Part shown: piece by piece, positions 42,145 to 50,984 of the stretch
How positions within the stretch are numbered: the first letter of the stretch is position 1
Layout of the letters: every line of letters begins with the position of its first letter
NCBI RefSeq assembly: GCF_003432385.1
Contig: NZ_CP031841.1
Span: 2,271,579 to 2,335,578 of the forward strand
From: Breoghania sp. L-A4
GTDB lineage: Bacteria > Pseudomonadota > Alphaproteobacteria > Rhizobiales > Stappiaceae
Reading direction: 5' to 3'
Length of the DNA stretch: 64,000 nt
Notes under the pieces: model-generated
Seen by the model: the letters and a program-made list of their open reading frames with translations, nothing else
Database searches by the model: none
Told to the model about the DNA's origin: nothing
Translations under genes and position numbers: made by a program

Positions 42145-43447
42145 TCACGACGCCTTGGCGGCTGCATTTCCGGCGATCGGCCGCGGCTCGTGAAAGGCCG
42201 GGCGCACGCCGATCATGCCCTGCACGATAAAGCGCGCCGAGCGGGCGATAATCGCAGGCCAGCTTCCCGCCTCTTCGACCGATGCGCGCGTGCCGAGCAG
42301 ATGATCAAGCGCGAGGGTCGCATTCGCGACGTCGCCGAGGCCGAGCCCGCCAAGATCGATACAGATCTTGGATGGCGTTACATAGGATTTTGGCCAGCGT
42401 TGGCGGGTCTTCTTGGGGCCTCCGTAGGCCTTGCGCCGAACGGGCGTGCCGGCGGGCACGGCATCGTCTGCGCCGACTTCGGCAAGGAAGCCGCGCAGCC
42501 TATCGATCGCCTTGTCCCTCGCTTCGTCGCTGACGGTCTCCAACTGCTTGAGGATCTGTTCGACGTGATAGCGGTAGTCCGGCGGGCGCTTGCCGTCATA
42601 GGCCATCCGGTTCGCCTGCTCCATCCCGATCAGCGAATAGAACCCGAGCACCGGGAAGTGCCCCTCGATCGGTTCGCGTATCGGGTCGGCGGCGGATTCC
42701 TGGGTGACGACAGCGATGGAGTTGTTTCCGGCGGCGGGCGATTTTTCGGAGTCCTGGACGCTCAGCCCGCCGCTGCGGGGCCCATGGCGAGCATGGAAAA
42801 CGGGTGCCGGAGATAGATGAAGCTGTCGATGACGCTCAGGATCGCGGAGCTGAAATACACATCGACCGCGCCGCTGCCGTGGATATGCCCGGTCTTGGCG
42901 CGCAGTTTGTCCAGCGCGACGCGGCTGATCAGTCCGTGATGCAGGCGCGGGGTGATGTCGTTGCTGTGGGTCAGGCCCCATTGCGGATCATCCAGAAGGT
43001 CCCGGGTCGCAACGGTGATGGGGCGCCCGAACACGCCGGATTTCTTGATCTTGAGGCGCCCGGCGTTGGGGTTGTAAGCGTTGGGCCAGTTGTAGAAATT
43101 CGACTGCCAGGACACCGCCTCGGGCTTTTCACGCTCCAGCAGGGTCTTGAGCGCCGGATACTGGCCCGGCAGCACGCTGTCGTCGTCGCCGATGGTGATC
43201 ACATAGTCGCCGGTGGCGTGATCCACCGCATTCTCGAAATTCTGCCGCTGGCTGATGCGCCCGGCGTGCGTATGTAGCGGATGCGCGCGTCGTTGAAGGA
43301 GGCGACGACATCGGCGGTGTCGTCCGTCGACGCATTATCGCTCACCACGATTTCCAGATCCGGGTCGCCGATCGCGGTACAGACCGCCAGGCAGGAGGCC
43401 AGATAGACGCCGCGATCGCGGGTTGGAATGGCAATGCTGACTTTCAT
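42145..43447 (-). CDS. GT2 family glycosyltransferase (two frame breaks)
   Basis: The N-terminal GT-A domain is clear: MKVSIAIPTRDRGVYLASCL, EIVVSDNASTDDTADVVASF and the metal motif YVITIGDDDSVLPGQYPAL. Three frames must be joined: one base added at the C-run 43260-43262 gives IRTPGRISQRQNFENAVDHA, and one at GGGG 42777-42780 gives LAMGPRSGGLSVQDSEKS. The joined product is about 434 residues. The last 170 residues (for example VLGFYSLIGMEQANRMAYDG) match no domain I know and are unusual for GT2. It likely adds the cluster's sugar to a surface glycan. Confidence 0.82.
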
Positions 43448-43657
43448 CTGCGATCCTCAACGGAATGGACAGCCCTTCATACGCGTGAGGCCGCGATTTG
43501 CAAGGCACCCTCGGCGCTGCATTCTTTACCGGGGTGTCTGTCCGCAATTTTTGTCCAAACATTCAAAAAAATGACGCCGCAGCCGTCTGCTCATATTGTG
43601 GGCGTGGCTACATTGTGGTCATATGCGGCTGGAACAAAGACAATCCAGGGGTTTCAA

Positions 43658-44662
43658 ATGGGGTTCATGACAACAATCGCATGGTCGCGGCGCGCGGTGA
43701 TGGCCGGAGCGCTGACCGCATCCGCCGTGCTGGCGAGCGGGATCGCGCCGGCATCCGCCGAGCCGGTCAAGGTCGCCGCGATCTACACCGTTCCGGTGGA
43801 ACAGCAGTGGGTCAGCCGCATTCACGTGGCGCTGAAGGCGGCGGAAGAGCGCGGCGACATCACCTACACCTTCTCCGAGAACGTCGCCAACACCGACTAT
43901 GAGCGGGTGATGCGCGAATACGCCGAGCAGGGCATGAACCTGGTCGTCGGCGAAGCCTTCGCGGTGGAACGCGCGGCGCGCAAGGTGGCCGCCGAGTATC
44001 CCGAGACCGCGTTTCTCATGGGCTCGTCCTTCGGCCCGTCCAAGCCGAATTTCTCGGTCTTCGACAACTTCATCCACGAGCCGAGCTACCTGACCGGCAT
44101 GGTGGCGGGCAAGGCCACCAAGTCCAACGTCATCGGCATGGTCGGCGGCTACGCGATCCCCGAGGTCAACCGGCTGATGAACGCCTTCATGGAAGGCGCG
44201 CTGGCCACCAACCCGGACGTAAAGTTCCTGGTGACCTTCATCAACTCCTGGTACGACCCGCCGAAGGCCAAGGAAGCCGCCTTCGCGATGACCGACAAGG
44301 GCGCCGACATCCTCTATGCCGAGCGCTTCGGCGTCTCCGACGCGGCCAAGGAAAAGGGCATCCTGGCGATCGGCAACGTGATCGACACGGCGTCCGATTA
44401 TCCCGGCACCATCCTGGCGTCCGCGCTGTGGCACATGGAAGCGACCATCGACAAGGCGATCGCCGCGGTGGCGGGCGGCACCTTCGAGCCGGCCGACTAC
44501 GGCCCCTACAGCTACATGGCGCATGGCGGCGCGAGCTTCGTCGCCGACGAGGCGCTGGCCGATCCCGAGGCGCTGGCTGCCGCCAAGGCCAAGGAGCAGG
44601 AAATCCTCGACGGTTTCTTCCGCGTCAACGTCAACGACGCCGAGCCCAAGTCGACCATGTAG
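43658..44662 (+). CDS. BMP family ABC transporter substrate-binding protein
   Basis: Periplasmic ligand-binding protein of the BMP/PnrA family, which in known members binds purine nucleosides. 334 residues from the ATG at 43658, with a signal peptide (WSRRAVMAGALTASAVLASG, cleavage near ASAEPV) that has a twin-Arg look. Core motifs are KVAAIYTVPVEQQWVSRIH, FLMGSSFGPSKPNFSVFDNF and EPSYLTGMVAGKATKS. The upstream in-frame extension to 43571 is not needed. First gene of a transporter set whose later genes are codirectional. Confidence 0.93.
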   Translation: MGFMTTIAWSRRAVMAGALTASAVLASGIAPASAEPVKVAAIYTVPVEQQWVSRIHVALKAAEERGDITYTFSENVANTDYERVMREYAEQGMNLVVGEAFAVERAARKVAAEYPETAFLMGSSFGPSKPNFSVFDNFIHEPSYLTGMVAGKATKSNVIGMVGGYAIPEVNRLMNAFMEGALATNPDVKFLVTFINSWYDPPKAKEAAFAMTDKGADILYAERFGVSDAAKEKGILAIGNVIDTASDYPGTILASALWHMEATIDKAIAAVAGGTFEPADYGPYSYMAHGGASFVADEALADPEALAAAKAKEQEILDGFFRVNVNDAEPKSTM

Positions 44663-44681
44663 GGCATTCGATTATCAAGCG

Positions 44682-44713
44682 CCGCCGGCCGGGTGTATTC
44701 CGGCTGGCGGTTT
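44682..44713 (+). other. Stem-loop after the binding-protein gene
   Basis: CCGCCGGCCGG at 44682-44692 pairs with CCGGCTGGCGG at 44700-44710 (ten of eleven pairs) and is followed by TTT. Such hairpins after binding-protein genes commonly stabilise the message or partly terminate, so that the binding protein is made in excess of the membrane parts. Confidence 0.55.
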
Positions 44714-44788
44714 CGTGCGAGAGATCTGTTTTCGCATGCCGTGTGACCGGCGTCCGAAAGCTGATCTGGGGGATCTCATGGATACGTC

Positions 44789-46339
44789 ATGGACGCGGTG
44801 ACGGACGCCAACGCCGTGGTGCTCGAGCTTCGCGGCGTCACCAAGCGCTTCGGGCCGCTCGTCGCCAACGACGCGGTGGATCTGTCGCTGCGGCGCGGCG
44901 AGATCGTCGCCCTGCTGGGCGAGAACGGCGCCGGCAAGACGACCCTCATGAACATCCTCTTCGGCCACTATGTCGCCGACGAGGGCGCCGTGCTGGTCGC
45001 GCCGCGCGCGGGCGGCGCCGTGCAGCCGCTGGAGCCCGGCTCGCCGCATGCGGCGCTCGCCGCCGGCATAGGCATGGTGCACCAGCATTTCACCTTGGCG
45101 GAAAACCTCTCGGCGCTGGAAAACATCATCCTTGGCACGGAACACCTCTTCGCCGCGCGGCTGGCCCGCGGCGCGGCTCGCGCCCGGCTTGCGGGCCTGA
45201 TGGCGCATTCCGGTTTGAGCGTCGATCTGGACGCGCGGATCTCGACGCTTTCGGTGGGCGAGAAGCAGCGCGTTGAAATCCTCAAGGCGCTCTACCGCGA
45301 CGCCCGCGTTCTGGTGCTCGACGAGCCGACGGCGGTGCTGACGCCGCAGGAATCGGAAACTCTGTTCGAAACGCTCAAGAGCCTCGCGGCGGAGGGGCTT
45401 GCGATCATCTTCATCTCGCACAAGCTCGCCGAGGTCATCGCCGCCTCCGATCGTGTCGCCGTGCTGCGCGCGGGCGCCAAGGTTGCGGATCTGGCCACAT
45501 CCGACTGCGATCAGCGCCAGCTCGCCGAGCTGATGGTCGGCCGCGACGTGCCGGTGAGCAGCCGTACCGCCATCCCGGCGGGCGCAGAGCTGCTGCGGCT
45601 TCAGGGCGTTTCCACCGGCGAGGGGCGCGAGGCGCTGCATATGGTGGATCTCACCCTGCGCGAAGGCGAGATCTTCGGTATCGCCGGCGTCTCGGGCAAC
45701 GGCCAGGGCGCGCTGGCGCGGGTGATCTCGGGCCTGGAGACGCCGCGTAGCGGTACCATGACGCTGGCTGGCGAGAGTATCCGCAGCGATTCCGCCGCCC
45801 AGATGATTGCGGCCGGATTCGCCCGCATTCCGGAGGACCGGCACAAGGACGGCATCGTCGGCGCCATGAGCGTGGCCGAGAACCTGGTGATCGAGGAAAT
45901 CCGCAAGCCGGCCTTCCAGAAATTCGGTTTCCTGCGCTTCGGCGAGATCGCCGCAAGGGCGAAGGAGGCCATTGCGGCCTATGACATCCGCTGCCAGGGC
46001 GGGGAGGCGCCGGCGCGGCTTCTCTCCGGCGGCAACATCCAGAAGATCGTGCTGGCGCGCACGCTCGACGCGGGGCCTCACGTCGTGCTGGCGGCGCAGC
46101 CCTCGCGCGGGCTCGACGTGGGCGCCACGGCCGATGTGCACCGCAGGCTCCTGGAGGCGCGGGCGCGCGGCGCGGGCGTGATCCTAATTTCCGAGGATCT
46201 CGACGAACTCATGCGCCTGTCGGACCGCATCGCCGTCATCCACCGCGGGCACCTCTCGGCCGCCGAGCCGACCGAAGGGCTGGATCGCGGCACCCTGGGC
46301 CTGCGCATGGCCGGACATTCAGCGGAGAAAGCCGCATGA
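44789..46339 (+). CDS. BMP-type ABC transporter ATP-binding protein (two ABC domains)
   Basis: 516-residue tandem ATPase as in simple-sugar and nucleoside importers. Domain 1 has Walker A LLGENGAGKTTLMNILFG, signature LSVGEKQRVEILKAL and Walker B VLVLDEPTAVLTPQE. Domain 2 has a changed Walker A region (GVSGNGQGALARVISG) and signature LLSGGNIQKIVLARTL, with Walker B VVLAAQPSRGLD, so it is probably degenerate, as is usual in this family. It precedes two permease genes and overlaps the first by four bases. Confidence 0.93.
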   Translation: MDAVTDANAVVLELRGVTKRFGPLVANDAVDLSLRRGEIVALLGENGAGKTTLMNILFGHYVADEGAVLVAPRAGGAVQPLEPGSPHAALAAGIGMVHQHFTLAENLSALENIILGTEHLFAARLARGAARARLAGLMAHSGLSVDLDARISTLSVGEKQRVEILKALYRDARVLVLDEPTAVLTPQESETLFETLKSLAAEGLAIIFISHKLAEVIAASDRVAVLRAGAKVADLATSDCDQRQLAELMVGRDVPVSSRTAIPAGAELLRLQGVSTGEGREALHMVDLTLREGEIFGIAGVSGNGQGALARVISGLETPRSGTMTLAGESIRSDSAAQMIAAGFARIPEDRHKDGIVGAMSVAENLVIEEIRKPAFQKFGFLRFGEIAARAKEAIAAYDIRCQGGEAPARLLSGGNIQKIVLARTLDAGPHVVLAAQPSRGLDVGATADVHRRLLEARARGAGVILISEDLDELMRLSDRIAVIHRGHLSAAEPTEGLDRGTLGLRMAGHSAEKAA

Positions 46340-47412
46340 TCCGTTTAGAGCCGCGCGAGACGGCCACGACCACCCGGCTGATCGCGGCCCCGGTGATCGC
46401 CGCCGTCGCCGCCCTGCTGCTTGCCGCCATCCCAATCGCCACCACCGGCACCTCCGTGTTCGAGGCCTATGCGCTGATGGCCAGGGGCGCCTTCGGCTCG
46501 GTCTTCGCGTTCTCCGAGATGCTGACCCGCGCCACGCCGCTGATCCTCACCGGGCTTGCCGCCGCCGTCGCCTTCCGGGCCAAGCTGTGGAACATCGGCG
46601 GCGAAGGGCAGCTCTACGCCGGAGCGCTGGCCGCCGCCGCCATCGGATCGGGCGCGATCGACCAGCCGCCCATCGTGATGATTCCGCTGGTGATCATGGC
46701 GGGCGCGCTGGCCGGCGGCATGGTGATGCTCGGCCCGACGCTGCTGAAATCGAAACTCGGCGTCGACGAGGTGGTCACCACCCTGCTGCTCAACTTCGTC
46801 ATCCTGCTGTTCGTGCAGATGATGCTGGAGGGCCCGATGAAGGATCCCATGGGCATGGGCTGGCCGCAGTCCGAGCCGATCATCGATGCCGCCGTGCTGC
46901 CCAAGCTGGTGGCGCGCATGCGCATCCATGGCGGGTTGATCATGGCGTTTGCCGCGGCGCTCTTCGTCTACGTGCTGCTCAAGCGCACGGTCTGGGGCTT
47001 CGAGATCCGCGCGGTGGGCGAGAACGCCCGCGCCGCGCGCCATGCCGGTATTCCCGTGACCGCCACCTTCATCCGCGTGGGGCTCCTGTCGGGCGCGCTG
47101 GCGGGGCTTGCGGGCGTCGGCGAGGTGGCCGGGCTGAAGGGCTATCTTACGGCGGATCTCTCGCCCGGCTTCGGCTACGCGGGCATCGTGGTGGCCATGC
47201 TGGCGGCGCTCTCGCCCATCGGTGTGGTCTTCGCGGCGCTGTTCATCGCCAGCGTCTTCGTCGGCGCGGACAGCATGTCGCGCGCCGCCGGCGTGTCCAA
47301 CTATCTCGCCGACCTGATCGTCGCCATGGCGCTGATCTGCGTGCTGATCTCCAGCCTGTTCGTGCGCTTCAAAGTGCGCTTCGTCGGGCGCGCCACGGGA
47401 GAGGCGGCATGA
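46336..47412 (+). CDS. BMP-type ABC transporter permease 1
   Basis: 358-residue BPD_transp_2 permease with about ten hydrophobic segments. The family motif region is KLWNIGGEGQLYAGALAAAA, and VVTTLLLNFVILLFVQMMLE and FEIRAVGENARAARHAGIPV are typical for nucleoside/ribose-type permeases. It overlaps the upstream ATPase (ATGA) and the next permease, so the three are coupled. Confidence 0.93.
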   Translation: MIRLEPRETATTTRLIAAPVIAAVAALLLAAIPIATTGTSVFEAYALMARGAFGSVFAFSEMLTRATPLILTGLAAAVAFRAKLWNIGGEGQLYAGALAAAAIGSGAIDQPPIVMIPLVIMAGALAGGMVMLGPTLLKSKLGVDEVVTTLLLNFVILLFVQMMLEGPMKDPMGMGWPQSEPIIDAAVLPKLVARMRIHGGLIMAFAAALFVYVLLKRTVWGFEIRAVGENARAARHAGIPVTATFIRVGLLSGALAGLAGVGEVAGLKGYLTADLSPGFGYAGIVVAMLAALSPIGVVFAALFIASVFVGADSMSRAAGVSNYLADLIVAMALICVLISSLFVRFKVRFVGRATGEAA

Positions 47413-48353
47413 GCGACATTTTCGAGATCCTGCTCGCCGCCAATTTCTGGGCCGCCGCCATCCGCATCGCCACGCCGCTGATCTTCGGCGTGCTGGGGGC
47501 GCTGGTCTGCGAACGCGCGGGCGTGCTGAACCTCGGCATCGAGGGCATCTTCACCGCCGGCGCCATGGCCGGCTGGATGGCCGTGTGGCTCGGCGCGGGG
47601 CTGTGGGGCGGTGTGGCGGTCGCGGCGCTCGCCGGCGCCTTCTTCGGGCTGATCCACGCGATCCTGACCGTGCCGCTCGGGCTGTCGCAGCACGTCTCGG
47701 GCATCGGCGTGACGCTGTTCGCAACGTCGGTGAGCTATTTCGCCTATCGCACGGCGCTGCCGGACGTGTCCTCGCCGCCGCGCATCGTGGCCTTCCAGCC
47801 CGTCGACATTCCGCTGCTCTCCGACCTGCCGTTCGTGGGACCCGCCTTCTTCCAGCAGACGCCGATGACCTTTCTGGCGTTTGCGCTGGTGGCGCTGACG
47901 GCGTTTGTGCTCTACCGCACGCCGCTGGGGCTCGCCATCCGCGCCGTGGGCGACGATCCCTCGGCGGTGGAGGCGCAGGGCCTCTCGGTCTATGGCTTGC
48001 GCATCGGCGCGGTGGTCGCGGGGTCGGCGATGATGGCGCTGGGCGGGGCGTTTCTCACCATGTCGGCGTTCGACGCCTTCTTCTTCGGCATGGTCAACGG
48101 GCGCGGCTGGATCTGCATCGCGCTCACCGTCTTCGCCTCCTGGCGGCCGGGCAAGGCGCTGATCGGCGCGCTGCTGTTCGGGGCGTTCGACGCCTTCCAG
48201 GTGCGGCTGCAGACCGAAGTCGGCGCCTTCATCCCCAGCCAGGTCTTCCTGATGCTGCCGTACCTTCTGTCCATCGCGGCGCTGGTCATGGTGGCGCGCA
48301 AGGCGGATTATCCCCGGGCGCTGCTCACGCCCTATTTCCGGGGGCAGCGGTGA
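47409..48353 (+). CDS. BMP-type ABC transporter permease 2
   Basis: 314-residue BPD_transp_2 permease. It begins at ATGAGCGAC overlapping the previous stop. Motifs are GVLNLGIEGIFTAGAMAGW and LAIRAVGDDPSAVEAQGLSV, the latter being the coupling-helix region. About nine hydrophobic segments. Ends the transporter gene set; the next gene has sharply different base composition. Confidence 0.93.
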   Translation: MSDIFEILLAANFWAAAIRIATPLIFGVLGALVCERAGVLNLGIEGIFTAGAMAGWMAVWLGAGLWGGVAVAALAGAFFGLIHAILTVPLGLSQHVSGIGVTLFATSVSYFAYRTALPDVSSPPRIVAFQPVDIPLLSDLPFVGPAFFQQTPMTFLAFALVALTAFVLYRTPLGLAIRAVGDDPSAVEAQGLSVYGLRIGAVVAGSAMMALGGAFLTMSAFDAFFFGMVNGRGWICIALTVFASWRPGKALIGALLFGAFDAFQVRLQTEVGAFIPSQVFLMLPYLLSIAALVMVARKADYPRALLTPYFRGQR

Positions 48354-48427
48354 GAGTAGCGTTGAAAGAAATAGGGCATTGGCAAATATTACTATAATTG
48401 CGCGCGACGCCTGACAGGACGGAATAG

Positions 48428-49468
48428 ATGAAATTGACAAAATTATTTTGGCTCTGGCCATTATTGATATTCATCGTGCTTTGGATTGTAATGACAATTT
48501 CGCCCGTCGCGACATTCTTCCTTTTTTCAACAAGAATAGGTTTTTTCACAGGATATCTATTAATTGCTTCGATAATTGGATTGGCGATAGATGCGTATTA
48601 CAGAAGAGTGCACCGAGCATTGTTGCCAATTTCTATTTCAGTAATTACAATTGGATTGTCAGTTTATTATTATAATTACTATCGTGAACAGACTTTGATC
48701 AAGAAATTAGAATCTGAAATTCAATTTAAAAATGAAATATCTATCAAAGTTGCGAAAGAGTACATAAGGCAAAACTCAATAAATCCGGTTCCGCTTCAAA
48801 CGCAGTATCAGCAATTCAGCAGATATACACTAAATCACTATTACTCAAATGTTCGCTTCGAAAGCGACAAATCGATAAAGTATTCTGAAAATTTCTACAT
48901 AAAAGAAAATTATTGTAGAAATATATTTAATAAAAATGAATTTATAGAATTTAAAAGTACGGAGATTAGAGATGGCGGCACCGAAAGTGGAAAAATTTGT
49001 TACCTTCGGACAAAGATTAAAAATCCTCACACGATGATTTCATATTCTCGGGAGAAGCGGGAAAAAATAGATTCAAACGAAATGGAATTTATTATCTACT
49101 TAGAACGGTGGGATATTCTGATAGATAGTGAGTCAATTGGCAGCTATTTGAGTGCATCTGTAGAAAGCCTCCCGGTCGTCCCGTGGCCGATAGTAATTTG
49201 CGGAAATTTTGGTGGTTTTGCGCCGATTCCAGAACGTTTCTGTAGTGTTTCGCTCAGGAGTTTCATTGGTCAAGAGCTGGAAACTCGGCCCGACGACGCA
49301 ATTAAAGCTGGCGTTTCCGATATAATAGCAATGATATTGGATCTGAAACCGCGCAAGTTCCTTTACTTTCCCGAGCATGAAATGTCTCCAGTCGCAAAAC
49401 AGGCGCTATCTGCCTACCTGACTTCTGAAGCAAAGTCAGAGCTTCTCGACTCAACACAGAACCCATAG
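48428..49468 (+). CDS. Orphan AT-rich membrane protein of unknown function
   Basis: I do not recognise this 346-residue protein. Three membrane segments are visible near residues 8-30, 36-55 and 66-84; then KKLESEIQFKNEISIKVAKE looks helical, and a soluble domain of about 240 residues follows with four Cys (in NYCRN, KICYL, VICGN and RFCSV) and aromatic-rich stretches. Base use is foreign: bases 48661-48720 have 14 G/C of 60, while 47641-47700 have 41 of 60. AGGACGG precedes the ATG and TATAAT occurs at 48393-48398. It sits snugly between the permease gene and the deaminase gene, with no transposase or repeat seen beside it. Confidence 0.8.
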   Translation: MKLTKLFWLWPLLIFIVLWIVMTISPVATFFLFSTRIGFFTGYLLIASIIGLAIDAYYRRVHRALLPISISVITIGLSVYYYNYYREQTLIKKLESEIQFKNEISIKVAKEYIRQNSINPVPLQTQYQQFSRYTLNHYYSNVRFESDKSIKYSENFYIKENYCRNIFNKNEFIEFKSTEIRDGGTESGKICYLRTKIKNPHTMISYSREKREKIDSNEMEFIIYLERWDILIDSESIGSYLSASVESLPVVPWPIVICGNFGGFAPIPERFCSVSLRSFIGQELETRPDDAIKAGVSDIIAMILDLKPRKFLYFPEHEMSPVAKQALSAYLTSEAKSELLDSTQNP

Positions 49469-49477
49469 CAGAATCCC

Positions 49478-50767
49478 ATGAGTTTCGATCTCCTCATCAA
49501 GAACGCCACGCTGCCAGACGGCCGCACCGGCATGGACATCGGCTGTGCGGGCGGAAAAATCGTCGCCGTGGAGGCGGGGATCGCGGCCGAGGCGGGCCGG
49601 ACTCTGGATGCGGGCGGCAAGCTCGTCGCGCCGCCCTTCGTGGACGTGCATTTCCACATGGACGCGACCCTGTCGCTCGGTCTGCCGCGCATGAACGAGA
49701 GCGGCACGCTGCTGGAGGGCATCGCGCTGTGGGGCGAGCTGAAGCCGCTGCTCACCATCGAGGCGGTGGTGGAGCGCGCGCTGCGCTATTGCGATCTGGC
49801 GGTCTCGCAAGGGCTGCTCGCCGTGCGCAGCCATGTGGATGTCTGCGACGACAGGCTCACCGGCGTCGAGGCGTTGCTCGAGGTCAGGCGCCGGGTCGCG
49901 CCCTATCTGGATCTGCAGCTTGTCGCCTTTCCGCAGGACGGGTTCTATCGCTCGCCGAATGCGGAGAAGAACCTGATCCGGGCGCTGGACATGGGCGTGG
50001 AGGTGGTCGGCGGCATCCCGCATTTCGAGCGCACCATGGAAGACGGCGCGCGTTCGGTGACGGCGCTGTGCGAACTCGCGGCCGAACGCGGGCTCATGGT
50101 CGACATGCATTGCGACGAGACCGATGATCCCCTGTCACGGCATATCGAGACGCTGAGCTATGAGACCCGGCGGCTGGGCCTGCAGGGCCGCGTCGCCGGA
50201 TCGCATCTCACGTCGATGCACTCGATGGACAACTACTATGTCTCGAAGCTGCTGCCGCTGATGGCGGAGGCCGGGGTGCACGCCATCGCCAACCCGCTCA
50301 TCAACATCGCGCTGCAGGGCAGGCATGACACCTATCCCAAACGGCGCGGCCAGACCCGGGTGCCGGAGATGCGGGCGCACGGCATCAACGTCGCCTTCGG
50401 CCACGACTGCGTGATGGACCCGTGGTATTCGCTCGGCTCGGGCGACATGCTGGAGGTCGCGCATATGGCGCTGCATGTGGCGCAGATGACCTCGCGCGAG
50501 GCCATGCGCTACTGCTTCGAGTGCATCACGACGCATCCCGCCACGATCATGGGGCTGGAAGGCTACGGCCTTGCGCCCGGCTGCAACGCGGACTTCAACC
50601 TGCTGCAGGCGGACGATGCCATCGAGGCCATTCGGCTGAAAGCCGCGCGGCTCGCCGTGGTGCGGCGCGGCCGCGTCATCGCGCAGACCGCGCCGCGTGT
50701 CTCGCAGCTTTCGCTCGACGGCCGTCCCGACAGCGTCGACGCCTCCGCCTATGCGCCCCGCGCGTAG
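49478..50767 (+). CDS. codA: Cytosine deaminase-like amidohydrolase
   Basis: Metal-dependent hydrolase resembling E. coli CodA, deaminating cytosine to uracil and ammonia or acting on a related ring. 429 residues. Zinc/iron ligands are visible in FVDVHFHMDATLS, VDMHCDETDD and AFGHDCVMDPW; NPLINIALQGRHDTYPKRRG and SHLTSMHSMDNYY are characteristic of CodA. The upstream BMP importer is a plausible source of nucleobases or nucleosides. It starts nine bases after the AT-rich orphan gene. The exact substrate is not proven; related enzymes hydrolyse other nitrogen heterocycles. Confidence 0.85.
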   Translation: MSFDLLIKNATLPDGRTGMDIGCAGGKIVAVEAGIAAEAGRTLDAGGKLVAPPFVDVHFHMDATLSLGLPRMNESGTLLEGIALWGELKPLLTIEAVVERALRYCDLAVSQGLLAVRSHVDVCDDRLTGVEALLEVRRRVAPYLDLQLVAFPQDGFYRSPNAEKNLIRALDMGVEVVGGIPHFERTMEDGARSVTALCELAAERGLMVDMHCDETDDPLSRHIETLSYETRRLGLQGRVAGSHLTSMHSMDNYYVSKLLPLMAEAGVHAIANPLINIALQGRHDTYPKRRGQTRVPEMRAHGINVAFGHDCVMDPWYSLGSGDMLEVAHMALHVAQMTSREAMRYCFECITTHPATIMGLEGYGLAPGCNADFNLLQADDAIEAIRLKAARLAVVRRGRVIAQTAPRVSQLSLDGRPDSVDASAYAPRA

Positions 50768-50875
50768 AAGAGGGGCTTGCGGGCTCGAACGCAGCACCGT
50801 TCGCGTCTCATCCTCCTCAAGGGCCTGTGGCAGGTCCGGGATCAAGCCTTGTCTTGCGCGTGTCTCATCGATCGC

Positions 50876-50975
50876 ATGGGTGCTCGGGACAAGCCCGAGC
50901 ATGACGAAAACATCATTCTTTTCAAGTCTCTGAACCCGGCTTTCGTCATCCTCGGCCATGTGCCGAGGATCCATC
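50876..50975. repeat. Dispersed composite palindromic element, copy B
   Basis: Two palindromes, GCTCGGG with CCCGAGC (50882-50900) and CCTCGGC with GCCGAGG (50950-50968), with AAGTCTCTGA between them. Read on the minus strand, the right unit is ATGGATCCTCGGCACATGGC onward, almost the same as the copy near 18735. It fills most of the gap between the converging codA-like gene and the amidase gene. Confidence 0.7.
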
Positions 50976-50984
50976 TTTGCCGCC

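Noticed and set aside
43595-43618. Direct repeat ATTGTGG (two copies 17 bases apart) before the BMP gene as an operator
   Set aside because: Too short to separate from chance and no regulator gene is next to it.
48354-49477. Insertion sequence carrying the AT-rich gene
   Set aside because: No transposase, no inverted repeats and no target duplication are visible at its borders.
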